Shown here one piece after another: positions 32,830-42,164 of a DNA stretch of 58,219 nt. The notes beneath the pieces were generated by a model, which did no database searches, was not told where the DNA came from, and was given only the letters and a program-made list of their open reading frames with translations. The position numbers and the translations under genes were made by a program. The DNA comes from an uncultured Eubacteriales bacterium (GTDB lineage Bacteria; Bacillota; Clostridia; Oscillospirales; CAG-272), in the NCBI GenBank assembly GCA_910586545.1, contig CAJUIQ010000009.1:1-58219 (forward strand), given 5' to 3'. Position 1 is the stretch's first letter. Each line of letters begins with the position of its first letter.

Positions 32830-34458
32830 TTATGCGTGTTTGACTTCCTGTACCAAAGACAGTCCCTTTGATTTAAAGGTCACTGTTGTTTCTTTTGCAA
32901 GCGCCTCATATTCTTCGCCATACTGTGTGTTCTTCAACGCATTGTCTGCGTTATACTGCCACTTCACAGCACCGTCACCGGAGAAATAAAGAATATAATA
33001 TCCGTCGTTTTCCACAAACTCCATATACGTGTCACCAGGCTGACGGGCAGAATCAAAGGCCCAGTCATCTATTTTTTCAGAGAGCGTGTTATAATCCGCG
33101 TTCTCGATAAGACCGCCTTCATATCGACCATCGCCGTACTTATCACGAGACGCCAGTTCAGCAAACGCTTCTTCCGTTCCCTTGTCGTTGTATTCCGCAA
33201 GAATCGCTTCCGCAGTAGTACGCGCTGTTTCCTGATCGTTATCCGATGCGCTCAATTTTACAGGAATATAGCGATAATTTTTCAGGCGATAGGTGTCTCT
33301 GTACATGCAGGCGTAATCCAAGTCGGAATCTTCATCCGCCGGCAGAATCATATATACTGTATAGTCATGATGATCATCGTGATCATGCTCGTCTGTAAAC
33401 ACATCATAAGGCGCGCGCGCAGCATCATATGCCCATTTTGTAAAATCAGAATCTCCGGATTTGACTTTTCCCTCTGTTAGGCATTTGTCAACCATACTAT
33501 CGATATCGATAGATTCCGCTTTCAGCGCTTCCTCATCCTTGTCCGCATATACAACGTCTGTCAGATAGGATCTTACGCACGCATAAAATTCGTCTGCATT
33601 TTTTGTAGCTGCCAGCTTATCTACATAGGGTTTCAATGCAGCGGAAGCATCCTCTTTGGCAGTATCCGAATCCGTGTTTGTTTCCTCTCCCGCAGCAGTC
33701 GTTTCCTCTGATTTGTCCTCATCGTCTTCCTGCGGTTCAAAGGTATAGGAAAGGTAATTGACCTTTAGGAACGTACTGTTGTTTTCGTCAAAATACTTGT
33801 TCCAGTCTTCCTCGCTAAATTCATACTGCGCCATCATATGATCATGATACAACTCGGCTCTGTATGAGAGTTCCAAGCACTTTTCGACATCCTTTTTTGT
33901 TACGCTTGCACCATATACATTTTTAATATAGTACTGCGTGGTCACATTATAATTGGCAGCATAGGTGTCGAAATTGCCAAGCAGTTCTTTGATCTCAGCT
34001 TTGTCCTCGTCGCTGAGCTCCAGCCCCAACTCATACGCACCTTCTGCAAGAACCAGTGTTTCCTGGACTTCTCGCTTTGTTGCCTTCATGATATAATCAA
34101 ACCATGTTTCATTATCCGTATACTTCTGTTCGCTAAGCGCTTTGGAAGTATCCAACCCCATATACTGGGAAAATCCCCCGTTTACATAGGTTTGATAGGT
34201 AGCATTGAAAAAGTACGTCATCATAGCGGCAGTTACTTCATAGTGCTCACTTTCCGCCGCAACGGTATTTCTCTGAATCATACCGCTGCTGTAAATTCCA
34301 TACGCAGAAAGAACGCCCAGCACAATCACTGCCGCCAACACGAATGCAATGATTGTGACGACTTTTTTTGCTTTTCCCTCTTTCTTTTTGGTATAGCTTT
34401 TGGAAGAACCAGTCGCCAGAATATCCTCGGCGCTGTTCCTCTGCTGTCCTTTACTCAT
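32830..34458 (-). CDS. SurA-like membrane-anchored protein, paralogue 1
   Basis: 542 residues with a single N-terminal membrane helix (VVTIIAFVLAAVIVLGVLSA) after a Lys-rich cytoplasmic start, so the body is exported. It matches the downstream paralogue along its length (VTAAMMTYFFNATYQTYVNG, KALSEQKYTDNETWFDYIMK, DWAFDSARQPGDTYMEFVEN). Differences are an acidic Glu/Asp-rich spacer (EDDEDKSEETTAAGEETNTD) and a His/Asp-rich loop (DEHDHDDHHD), a plausible metal-binding site. Likely a PrsA/SurA-type foldase or chaperone for exported proteins; the enzyme function is unproven. Confidence 0.7.
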   Translation of the reverse strand: MSKGQQRNSAEDILATGSSKSYTKKKEGKAKKVVTIIAFVLAAVIVLGVLSAYGIYSSGMIQRNTVAAESEHYEVTAAMMTYFFNATYQTYVNGGFSQYMGLDTSKALSEQKYTDNETWFDYIMKATKREVQETLVLAEGAYELGLELSDEDKAEIKELLGNFDTYAANYNVTTQYYIKNVYGASVTKKDVEKCLELSYRAELYHDHMMAQYEFSEEDWNKYFDENNSTFLKVNYLSYTFEPQEDDEDKSEETTAAGEETNTDSDTAKEDASAALKPYVDKLAATKNADEFYACVRSYLTDVVYADKDEEALKAESIDIDSMVDKCLTEGKVKSGDSDFTKWAYDAARAPYDVFTDEHDHDDHHDYTVYMILPADEDSDLDYACMYRDTYRLKNYRYIPVKLSASDNDQETARTTAEAILAEYNDKGTEEAFAELASRDKYGDGRYEGGLIENADYNTLSEKIDDWAFDSARQPGDTYMEFVENDGYYILYFSGDGAVKWQYNADNALKNTQYGEEYEALAKETTVTFKSKGLSLVQEVKHA

Positions 34459-34638
34459 TTATTTGTCCGCCTTTCTTTTTTTCGTCAAGGATTTTGACCA
34501 TTAGGAAGCTCCGCACACAAGTTTTTTATAAGACCTTCCTTCTAATTTTAAGATTATATCACATTGCCTGCCTTTTTTCCACCCCCACATAGATTTTTTT
34601 GTGAATTTTCCTAAAAAAATTTTTTCGCAGAAAGTTTC

Positions 34639-34667
34639 TTGACAATTTTCATAGAATATGCTATCAT
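34639..34667 (+). promoter_or_regulatory. Promoter of tRNA-Arg
   Basis: TTGACA (34639-34644), 17 bases and TATCAT (34662-34667), 30 bases before the first tRNA base. Confidence 0.82.
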
Positions 34668-34696
34668 ATATTAGTCGACAAGAGATTGTCACATTT

Positions 34697-34772
34697 GCGC
34701 CCTTAGCTCAGCGGATAGAGTGCCCGGCTACGAACCGGTAGGCCAGAGGTTCAAATCCTCTAGGGCGCGCCA
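34697..34772 (+). tRNA. tRNA-Arg (anticodon ACG)
   Basis: 76 bases that fold as a cloverleaf: acceptor GCGCCCT/AGGGCGC, D arm GCTC...GAGT, anticodon arm with loop CTACGAA, variable loop AGGCC, T arm AGAGG-TTCAAAT-CCTCT, discriminator G and encoded CCA. The anticodon ACG (34730-34732) would be edited to ICG and read CGU/CGC/CGA. The outermost anticodon-stem pair is a C-U mismatch. It has its own promoter and terminator. Confidence 0.97.
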
Positions 34773-34807
34773 AAAAGAAAGAATCGCAAATGCGATTCTT
34801 TCTTTTT
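34772..34807 (+). terminator. Terminator of tRNA-Arg
   Basis: AAAAAGAAAGAATCGCA and its complement form a 17-bp stem with a 2-base loop directly after the CCA end; the 3' arm ends in a run of T. Confidence 0.85.
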
Positions 34808-34829
34808 ATTTTTCAAGTATTTTAAATAA

Positions 34830-34863
34830 AATAATCCCTCCGGTTTGGTCCGGAGGGATTATT
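34830..34863 (-). terminator. Terminator of the cold-shock gene
   Basis: AATAATCCCTCCGG, 6-base loop and CCGGAGGGATTATT: a 14-bp stem a dozen bases after the cold-shock stop codon, with A/T-rich flanks on both strands. Confidence 0.85.
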
Positions 34864-34874
34864 TTTATCCTTAC

Positions 34875-35087
34875 TTACAGGGGACAAACATTTACAGCAC
34901 GCAGCTTCTCGCTGTTTTTCGGATCGGGCTCAGTATCAAAAGTAACCTTCTGACCTTCTGTCAGCGTTCTGAATCCGTCGGTCATGATTGCAGAAAAATG
35001 TACGAATACATCCTCTCCGCCTTCATCGTTAGAAATAAATCCATATCCCTTATCTGCATGGAACCATTTTACTGTACCTTTATTCAT
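34875..35087 (-). CDS. Cold-shock protein (CspA family)
   Basis: Single-stranded nucleic-acid chaperone of 70 residues. RNP1 is KGYGFISND and RNP2 is DVFVHFSAI, both intact in MNKGTVKWFHADKGYGFI and the following stretch. It starts at ATG 35087 behind GGAGGTACCC. The 5' untranslated leader is about 120 bases, the length usually needed for temperature-responsive csp mRNA folding; the promoter is at 35213-35241. Confidence 0.95.
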   Translation of the reverse strand: MNKGTVKWFHADKGYGFISNDEGGEDVFVHFSAIMTDGFRTLTEGQKVTFDTEPDPKNSEKLRAVNVCPL

Positions 35088-35212
35088 CGGGTACCTCCAA
35101 AAAAATATAAATTGTACCCATATAAATACAAAAGCTCACAAGTATGCAAATCAAAACAATCTTGACCTGACATATATGTGAGAACAGAGCAATTATTTTG
35201 AATACGCAAAAA

Positions 35213-35241
35213 ATTATAACACAATTAGTATCTTTTGTCAA
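35213..35241 (-). promoter_or_regulatory. Promoter of the cold-shock gene
   Basis: On the minus strand TTGACA (35236-35241), 17 bases and TATAAT (35213-35218), full consensus. Confidence 0.88.
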
Positions 35242-35267
35242 CAAGTTTCCAAAAATATATTTATGCG

Positions 35268-35296
35268 TTGATCTCTTTGCTCACATATGATACAAT
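35268..35296 (+). promoter_or_regulatory. Promoter of the alpha/beta hydrolase gene
   Basis: TTGATC (35268-35273), 17 bases and TACAAT (35291-35296), just before the ribosome binding site GAGGAGG at 35314-35320. Confidence 0.75.
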
Positions 35297-35327
35297 AACT
35301 GCACAACATACTATGAGGAGGACCGCT

Positions 35328-36200
35328 ATGGAATATCATGAAGAATTCGTGCCCATAAACGGAATCCGGCAATATTTTCTCCACTGCCTTGCTCCAGGCG
35401 CCAACACTGTATTACTGTATCTCCACGGCGGGCCAGGATTTTCCGCATCGTATCGCGCCTATTTGCTGGATCCTCCCCGGCACTCGTGTTCCCTGGTTTT
35501 TTACGACCAAAGAGGCAGCGGCAAAACGCTGCTGAGAAATCGCTCCGCCAAACCCACATTTCCCCTGTTGCTGGAGGATTTGCGCTGTACGATTGCTTAC
35601 TTAAAAGCAAAATATTCTGCAAAAAACATTTTGCTGCTGGGCCATTCCTGGGGCAGCGTGCTTGGATCAGAGTATGTGCTCAAATATCCTCAAACCATTT
35701 CCGCCTATATCGGCATGGGCCAGGTCGTTAATATGGAAAAAGGAAAGGAAGCTGCGCAAAAAGAATTGCAGCGCCGCATGCAAAAGAAAAAACAATCTCA
35801 AGCGGTCCCCAAGTGCCGCTTGTCCCTTTTGCAGCAATACCGATACGGATTGTATCCTCCCATTCTCGATTCTGTAAAAAGCGTGTGGAAAAGCCCTGTA
35901 TTCTCCTGCAGGGATCTGCCCGCTCTTTTGCGTGCTCCTTTTGTAAATAAGGCGCTGAATCGGTTCTTGTGGGAATATGACGCAGAGCAAAAGCCCATGT
36001 ATGCGATTCCGGTATATTATATTTTAGGAAAGAACGATTGGCAGGTACCCAGCATCCTTGCAGCCCGCTTTTTCGAGACAATCCGCGCGCCAAAAAAGAA
36101 ACTGTTTTGGATCCCTGACGCCGGACATTCTACGGATATAGACAATCCCAAGGCTTTTTGGGATGCCATCGATGAAATTTGCCTGCAAATGCATAGTTAA
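35328..36200 (+). CDS. Alpha/beta hydrolase, proline-iminopeptidase-like (S33)
   Basis: Cytoplasmic hydrolase of 290 residues starting MEYHEEFVPINGIRQYFLHC at 35328 behind GAGGAGG; an upstream extension has no signal. Motifs: HGGPGFSASYRAYLLDPP (oxyanion region typical of proline iminopeptidases), FYDQRGSGKTL, the nucleophile elbow GHSWGSVLGSEY (Ser), ILGKNDWQVP (Asp) and DAGHSTDIDNP (His). Proline iminopeptidases release N-terminal Pro from peptides; other S33 members cleave esters or lactones. It has its own promoter. Confidence 0.85.
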   Translation: MEYHEEFVPINGIRQYFLHCLAPGANTVLLYLHGGPGFSASYRAYLLDPPRHSCSLVFYDQRGSGKTLLRNRSAKPTFPLLLEDLRCTIAYLKAKYSAKNILLLGHSWGSVLGSEYVLKYPQTISAYIGMGQVVNMEKGKEAAQKELQRRMQKKKQSQAVPKCRLSLLQQYRYGLYPPILDSVKSVWKSPVFSCRDLPALLRAPFVNKALNRFLWEYDAEQKPMYAIPVYYILGKNDWQVPSILAARFFETIRAPKKKLFWIPDAGHSTDIDNPKAFWDAIDEICLQMHS

Positions 36201-36240
36201 TATTCAGTTGATTTATATTTACACAAAATCTATTTTCTAA

Positions 36241-36274
36241 TAAAGTATCGTTAATATTGAAGTGTTATACTTTA
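36241..36274. promoter_or_regulatory. Inverted repeat upstream of the second ABC exporter
   Basis: Arms TAAAGTAT (36241-36248) and ATACTTTA (36267-36274) are perfect complements 18 bases apart, about 50 bases before the first exporter gene. TATACT in the second arm could serve as a -10 for the plus strand. A repressor site is possible. Confidence 0.4.
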
Positions 36275-36321
36275 CCTATGCTGGAAAATACCAACATAAT
36301 GCGACGAAATGAGGTGAAACT

Positions 36322-38082
36322 ATGCTAAAATTACTTAGGCAACTAAAAAAATGGGAATGGCTGCAAGTACTTTGCGGTCTTATTTTTATTTGTTTTCAGG
36401 TTTGGCTGGATTTAAAACTTCCGGACTACATGTCTGAAATCACTACCCTGGTGCAGACGCCGGGCAGCGCTATGTCCAGTATTTGGGCCGCTGGCGGCAA
36501 AATGCTGCTATGCGCTCTGGGAAGCTTGGCAGCGGCAGTCATCGTAGGATTCTTTGCTGCGAGATTGGCCGCCACGCTTTCCTGTCGGCTACGCGATCAG
36601 ATTTATAAAAAGGTTGAGTCCTTTTCTATGGAGGAAATCGGAAATTTCTCTATTTCCAGTTTGATCACCCGGTCTACCAACGATATTACACAAATTCAAA
36701 TGATCGTCGCTATGGGAATGCAGGTGATGATCAAAGCGCCTATCATGGCAGTCTGGGCTATTTTAAAAATATCCGGCAAAAGCTGGCAGTGGTCTGTAGC
36801 AACCGGCTGTGCGGTATTCGTTCTGGTTCTGATCGTATCTGTTCTGATGCTGTTCGCTCTGCCGAAATTTAAAGCCATTCAAAAAATGACCGACCATCTG
36901 AACCTGGTCACCAGAGAAAATCTTACCGGTGTGCGGGTGATCCGGGCCTACAATGCAGAAGGCTATCAGGAAGAAAAATTTGAGCAGGCAAACGAACGAC
37001 TTACCCGTACCCATCTGTTTACAGGTCGACTGATGGCGATTATGATGCCTGGTATGACCTTGGTAATGAACGGACTGTCCCTATCTATCTATTGGATCGG
37101 CGCATACCTGATCAATGCCGCCGCTGCGGCAGACCGTTTGCGCCTTTTCTCCGATATGGTAGTCTATTCCTCTTACGCCATGCAGGTGGTGATGGCCTTT
37201 ATGATGCTGGTCATGATCTTTATTATGCTGCCCCGGGCCGCCGTTTCCGCAAAGCGTATCAATGAAGTGCTGGAGACACAGCCACGAATTTTGGACGGAA
37301 AAGAAACGGAAGCCCTTTCCCCTATGGGAGAAGTGGAGTTTAAAAATGTCAGCTTTAAATACCCCGACGCTGCGGAATATGTGCTCCACGATATTTCATT
37401 CAAAGCAAACCCCGGAGAAACGGTGGCGTTTATCGGTTCTACCGGAAGCGGCAAAAGTACGTTAATTCATTTGATTCCCCGATTCTATGATGCAACGGAT
37501 GGGCAGGTATTGATTGGCGGCCGTGATGTACGGGAATATGCGCTGGAAGAACTGCACAACAAAATCGGCTACGTACCTCAGAAAGCTGTACTTTTCTCAG
37601 GTACTATCAAATCTAATATTGATTTCGGAGAAAACGGAAAACCCGCACCCGATGCAGACGCCCTGGCAAAAGCGGCAGATATCGCCCAAGCTGCCGACTT
37701 TATTGAAAAAAAGCAGGAAAAATACGATGCGCCTATCGCGCAAAACGGAACCAATCTGTCCGGCGGGCAAAAGCAACGTATGGCAATCGCCAGAGCGGTA
37801 TGCCGCGAACCGGAAATTTTTATTTTTGACGATTCTTTTTCTGCGCTGGACTATAAAACAGACAGCACCTTACGCCGCCGTCTGGCACAGGAAACTACAA
37901 ACGCCACTACATTTATCGTGGCGCAGCGAATCGGTACTATCCGCCATGCAGACCAAATCATTGTGCTGGACGAAGGACACATGGTAGGGATTGGCACCCA
38001 TGACACGCTAATGCAAAATTGCAAAGTATATCAGGAAATCGCTTATTCACAACTTTCAAAGGAGGAACTGGGAAATGCATAA
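36322..38082 (+). CDS. ABC exporter subunit, degenerate catalytic site (heterodimer half)
   Basis: 586-residue half-transporter with six membrane helices and an ATPase domain. Walker A is GSTGSGKST, signature LSGGQKQRMAIARA and Walker B FIFDDSFSALD, with Asp in place of the catalytic Glu. It resembles the first gene of the earlier pair (16092-17819) in domain order and active-site pattern; the two operons may be ancient duplicates. Overlaps the next gene by 8 bases. Confidence 0.93.
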   Translation: MLKLLRQLKKWEWLQVLCGLIFICFQVWLDLKLPDYMSEITTLVQTPGSAMSSIWAAGGKMLLCALGSLAAAVIVGFFAARLAATLSCRLRDQIYKKVESFSMEEIGNFSISSLITRSTNDITQIQMIVAMGMQVMIKAPIMAVWAILKISGKSWQWSVATGCAVFVLVLIVSVLMLFALPKFKAIQKMTDHLNLVTRENLTGVRVIRAYNAEGYQEEKFEQANERLTRTHLFTGRLMAIMMPGMTLVMNGLSLSIYWIGAYLINAAAAADRLRLFSDMVVYSSYAMQVVMAFMMLVMIFIMLPRAAVSAKRINEVLETQPRILDGKETEALSPMGEVEFKNVSFKYPDAAEYVLHDISFKANPGETVAFIGSTGSGKSTLIHLIPRFYDATDGQVLIGGRDVREYALEELHNKIGYVPQKAVLFSGTIKSNIDFGENGKPAPDADALAKAADIAQAADFIEKKQEKYDAPIAQNGTNLSGGQKQRMAIARAVCREPEIFIFDDSFSALDYKTDSTLRRRLAQETTNATTFIVAQRIGTIRHADQIIVLDEGHMVGIGTHDTLMQNCKVYQEIAYSQLSKEELGNA

Positions 38083-39883
38083 CGGACCAGCAATGAGAGG
38101 CCACGGCGCCATGCCGATGTCCAGCGGTGCAAAACGCTCCTTTTCTTCCACATGGGGAAGATTGGTCAACTACTGCACCCCATGGATGCCCGCAGTTATT
38201 GTTGCCTTACTTTTTGCAGTGGGCGGCACAATCTTTACCATTCTCGGACCGGATAAAATTAGTGAAATGACCAACACCATCACCCAGGGGCTTATGGGCA
38301 GCATTGATATGGATGCGGTCACAACCATTGCGCTGACGCTGGTAGCGTTTTATGCCTCCAGCATCCTACTTTCGTACGCGCAAAGCTTTATCATGGCCAC
38401 GGTCACACAAAAAGTATCCAAAAGTATGCGACGAGACATATCCAAAAAAATCAATGTCCTTCCGCTAAAATATTTTGATTCCACCAGTTACGGAGACATT
38501 CTCTCCCGTGTGACCAACGATGTAGACACCATTGGACAGACGTTGAATCAAAGCATCGGCAGTCTGGTATCTGCCATTACCCTTTTGATCGGTTCTGTCT
38601 TTATGATGTTCAAAACCAACTGGATCATGGCAGTAGTCGCTATGGGTGCCTCTCTGATTGGCTTTGCTATTATGATGTTTATTATCGCGCATTCACAGAA
38701 ATATTTTACCCGCCAGCAAAAGCTGGTAGGTGAAATCAACGGCCACGTGGAAGAGGTGTACGCCGGCCACAACGTCGTAAAAGCATACAACGCGGAAAAC
38801 AATCTATACAAGAAGTTTTACAAAATCAATACGGAATTGTATGCCTGCATGTGGAAGTCTCAGTTTATGTCGGGCCTTATGATGCCGCTGATGAATTTTA
38901 TCGGAAATTTCGGTTATGTAGCCGTATGTGTTGTAGGCGCAGCGCTGGCTATGAATGGCTCCATATCTTTTGGCGTTATCGTAGCTTTCATGATTTACGT
39001 ACGCCTGTTCACCCAGCCGCTGGCCACTATTGCACAATCTGCAACCAGCTTGCAGTCTACCGGCGCGGCCAGCTATCGGGTATTTGAATTTTTAAATGAG
39101 GAAGAGCTTGCGGACGAAAGCGGAAAAACGGCCCGGTTGGAAACGGCGCGCGGAGATATTGAATTCCGCAATGTTCAATTCGGATATAATGCGGACAAAA
39201 TGATCATCCAGGATTTTTCTGCAAAAGTGAAAGCCGGGCAAAAAATCGCTATTGTAGGTCCTACCGGCGCAGGAAAAACCACTATGGTCAACCTGCTCAT
39301 GCGCTTCTATGAAACAAATAAAGGGGAAATCCTTGTGGATGGAGTTCCTCTCAGCAGCCTTACCCGCGAAAATGTACACGCGCTGTTCTGTATGGTGCTC
39401 CAGGATACCTGGTTATTTGAAGGCTCCATTTGGGATAATATCGTATACAGCAAAAAAGGCGTAGCTAAGGATGATGTAATTGCTGCATGTAAAGCGGTTG
39501 GTATTCACCACTTTATTCAAACTTTGCCCGAGGGATACGATACGATTCTTCACGAGAATGATAGTCTCTCCGCTGGTCAAAAGCAGTTGATCACTATCGC
39601 ACGGGCGATGGTAGAAAACGCGCCTATGCTCATTTTGGATGAAGCCACCAGCTCGGTAGACACCCGTACGGAAATTCTGATCCAGGAAGCTATGGATAAG
39701 CTGATGACGGGACGCACCTCTATTATTATCGCGCACCGCCTATCAACCATCAAAAATGCAGATTTGATTCTTGTTATGAAGGATGGCGATATTATTGAAA
39801 GCGGCAACCACGACGAACTAATGGCGAAAAACGGATTTTATGCGGATCTGTATAACAGCCAGTTCGAAAAAACTGCGGAATAG
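38075..39883 (+). CDS. ABC exporter subunit with canonical Glu (heterodimer half)
   Basis: 602-residue partner of the previous gene. After a 30-residue Met-rich start (HNGPAMRGHGAMPM) come six helices, then Walker A GPTGAGKTTMVNLLMRFY, altered signature LSAGQKQLITIARA and Walker B LILDEATSSVDTRTE with the catalytic Glu. With the upstream subunit it forms an asymmetric exporter of the TM287/288 type. Substrate unknown; there is no adjacent regulator gene. Confidence 0.93.
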   Translation: MHNGPAMRGHGAMPMSSGAKRSFSSTWGRLVNYCTPWMPAVIVALLFAVGGTIFTILGPDKISEMTNTITQGLMGSIDMDAVTTIALTLVAFYASSILLSYAQSFIMATVTQKVSKSMRRDISKKINVLPLKYFDSTSYGDILSRVTNDVDTIGQTLNQSIGSLVSAITLLIGSVFMMFKTNWIMAVVAMGASLIGFAIMMFIIAHSQKYFTRQQKLVGEINGHVEEVYAGHNVVKAYNAENNLYKKFYKINTELYACMWKSQFMSGLMMPLMNFIGNFGYVAVCVVGAALAMNGSISFGVIVAFMIYVRLFTQPLATIAQSATSLQSTGAASYRVFEFLNEEELADESGKTARLETARGDIEFRNVQFGYNADKMIIQDFSAKVKAGQKIAIVGPTGAGKTTMVNLLMRFYETNKGEILVDGVPLSSLTRENVHALFCMVLQDTWLFEGSIWDNIVYSKKGVAKDDVIAACKAVGIHHFIQTLPEGYDTILHENDSLSAGQKQLITIARAMVENAPMLILDEATSSVDTRTEILIQEAMDKLMTGRTSIIIAHRLSTIKNADLILVMKDGDIIESGNHDELMAKNGFYADLYNSQFEKTAE

Positions 39884-39900
39884 ATGCATGTTATCATGGA

Positions 39901-39936
39901 CAGAACCCTCCCCCTTTATAAAGGGGGAGGGTTCTG
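39901..39936. terminator. Inner hairpin between convergent exporter and LTA-synthase-like genes
   Basis: A perfect 16-bp palindrome, CAGAACCCTCCCCCTT and complement around TATA. No long T run follows; it may be a first, weaker stop element. Confidence 0.65.
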
Positions 39937-39941
39937 TCGTT

Positions 39942-39976
39942 AAAAGGGCCTCCACTGTAGTGGAGGCCCTTTTTTT
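39942..39976. terminator. Terminator between convergent genes
   Basis: AAAAGGGCCTCCACT, 2-base loop and its complement, followed by seven T on the plus strand and TTTT on the minus strand. It can end both the exporter transcript and the LTA-synthase-like transcript. Confidence 0.85.
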
Positions 39977-39979
39977 ACT

Positions 39980-42001
39980 TCAATCCATATTAAAGATTCC
40001 CGCAATGCGGTGCTTATTGTCATACAAAACATTATACTGCAGATGGCTATACAGCTTCAAAGGCTCTGTCAAAACCGGCAAATTATAGGAAGTTTCATGG
40101 AAAACACCCGCATAGTCATACCAGCCCATAGCGTTGATCGCCTTTACCTCTTTGTTTACCGTATTTACAAACTGCATAAATTTGCTTGGTTGTTGTTCCA
40201 TATCCAGAATTTGCAAGAGCCAAGTCGGAAGGAAATTCAAGCTGGTCAACTCCCTATTTGCCGGCAAACGATCTCCTGCCGCCGCCTCTAAGTCGTAATT
40301 GGCCCAGAAAACATAAGGCACCACATATTTTGCCATTTGCGCTTCTGTAGACGAATCATCTGTTACATCAAAAAACAGTGCGCCGATATTGGTAAGGGAC
40401 GGTTGATGGTCACCATAGAACAGAATCAGCGTATCCTCTTCTACCGTTTTAAAATATTCTACAAATGACTGAAATGCTTGATCCGCATTATTGATGGAAG
40501 ACAGATATTCCTGTACGCCCGTATATCGTTCATATCCATCTAAAGTGACCGTATAATCAAAATTGGAAGAGGAAAACCCACCATGATTTTGCATCGTCAC
40601 CGCAAAGGCAAACAACGGTTCATCCGAATCCCGATTTTCATAGGTTTCGATAAGCTTATTATAAATTGCCTGGTCGCTTACGTGGCCTCTATAGTAATCT
40701 TCATCTGTCAAATCGGTAAAACTGTCTTTGAAGCAGGTTTCATCAAATCCAAAATAATCGTAGATCTTTTCCCGCTGCCAGTTGGTACGATCTTCCGGAT
40801 GCACTGCAAACGTGTGGTATCCAGCGTTTTTAAACATATCTACTATGGTAAAGCTGTTGTCCTGCGTCATATATAAGTTATAGGCAACTGTATTGCGGGG
40901 AATAAACTGTATGGACAATCCCGACAAAAATTCCAGTTCTGAGTTGGCCGTATTGCCCCCGTAAACGGATACAAGGGAATGCCCCTTGATTACATTGTTT
41001 GCTTCTCCGGAAAGGGAGTCTAAAAACGGCGTGACAGGAACAGAGGTAGGCATTTCATTGCCCAGGTATTTCGCAATATTCTGTACATCGGAAAAAGTTT
41101 CATTCATGATCACAATCACGTTGGGCTGTTTTTTCTTTTCCGTTTTTGTATCTGTGTCCGGATTTTTGGCATCTGCAATATATGCATCCAGCTTATCCTC
41201 CAAAGTATCCGGATCATATCCCTCCGGCACCTGTACCCGCGTAGCCGACGCAGAATAAATCAGATTTACCCAAAATCCGTTTCGTTCACTGCCCCGGTAT
41301 TTCCAGTATTTGTCCTGATATCCAATCACCGGGGCCATAAACTGGGTGTATATCACAACAACGCTCAAAATCATCAATACAACCGAACCCATACTCAGCA
41401 ACATCATGCTCCGGTTGCGCTTTTGCCTGGGGTAACGGGTACGGACCAAGAAAACGCCAAAGCAAATACTTAGAACCAGCCCTATCATTGTCACAGGAGA
41501 TAAGGCAAAAGAATAGTCCCCCGCTACCTTTGCGGCAGTACCGATTGCGCTTATATCTGAAAACTGGATTTCAAAACTTCTGGCCTGCACTACAATATGG
41601 TCGATAATGGCAACAACCGTACAAAAAACAAGCAGAATCAGAGAAGAAATTCGAATACTGCCAATCAAAATCCATAGAAGGGACGCAGCCCCTGCCATCA
41701 AAAGCAAATTTAAAATAAATTTTAGTGGCCCAATCAAAAAAATGCCGCAGCTAATCGTGACCTGCATCAGTATAAACACGATCAGCGTCAGCGCCGCTAA
41801 AATTAGAAAGGCCGCCCAAGAAGGCAACGTTTCCGACAGATGAATTTGAAAAAACAGTGCGCAAAACAAAAGTACCGCCCCACCGATTCCGATTGCCGGA
41901 TGAGCCCCGCAAAGCAGGGAGGCCGCAGCAAATAATACGGAAATAATACTAAATAAAACAATATTATTTCTCTTCTTTTCATGGGTAACTTTGATCCACA
42001 T
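39980..42001 (-). CDS. LTA-synthase-like membrane sulfatase/phosphoglycerol transferase
   Basis: Alkaline-phosphatase-superfamily enzyme anchored by about six N-terminal helices, with an extracytoplasmic catalytic domain. 673 residues from ATG 42001, 5 bases after GGAG. Catalytic motifs: VIVIMNETFSDVQNIAKYLG (metal), GGNTANSELEFLSGLS (Thr nucleophile), HPEDRTNWQREKIYDYFG and FYGDHQPSLTNIG (metal His/Asp). Related proteins polymerise or transfer glycerol-phosphate for lipoteichoic acid. Which polymer is modified is not visible. Confidence 0.85.
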   Translation of the reverse strand: MWIKVTHEKKRNNIVLFSIISVLFAAASLLCGAHPAIGIGGAVLLFCALFFQIHLSETLPSWAAFLILAALTLIVFILMQVTISCGIFLIGPLKFILNLLLMAGAASLLWILIGSIRISSLILLVFCTVVAIIDHIVVQARSFEIQFSDISAIGTAAKVAGDYSFALSPVTMIGLVLSICFGVFLVRTRYPRQKRNRSMMLLSMGSVVLMILSVVVIYTQFMAPVIGYQDKYWKYRGSERNGFWVNLIYSASATRVQVPEGYDPDTLEDKLDAYIADAKNPDTDTKTEKKKQPNVIVIMNETFSDVQNIAKYLGNEMPTSVPVTPFLDSLSGEANNVIKGHSLVSVYGGNTANSELEFLSGLSIQFIPRNTVAYNLYMTQDNSFTIVDMFKNAGYHTFAVHPEDRTNWQREKIYDYFGFDETCFKDSFTDLTDEDYYRGHVSDQAIYNKLIETYENRDSDEPLFAFAVTMQNHGGFSSSNFDYTVTLDGYERYTGVQEYLSSINNADQAFQSFVEYFKTVEEDTLILFYGDHQPSLTNIGALFFDVTDDSSTEAQMAKYVVPYVFWANYDLEAAAGDRLPANRELTSLNFLPTWLLQILDMEQQPSKFMQFVNTVNKEVKAINAMGWYDYAGVFHETSYNLPVLTEPLKLYSHLQYNVLYDNKHRIAGIFNMD

Positions 42002-42164
42002 AACAACTCCACGCCGCACAGCGGCAAACTTTTTTCATTTGATACATACTTCAGAAGGCCGCGCAGCAGTACTGCTGCGGCAAACACATATCGGGAAAAT
42101 TATACCATGAAAAAATGAACAAATCTATCAAAATCCGTTTTTTGGAAGATTTGCACAAATATAT

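Noticed and set aside
39901..39976. Double hairpin as a recombination site
   Set aside because: Both are simple terminator-type stems between convergent genes, with T runs on both strands; no flanking repeats suggest recombination.
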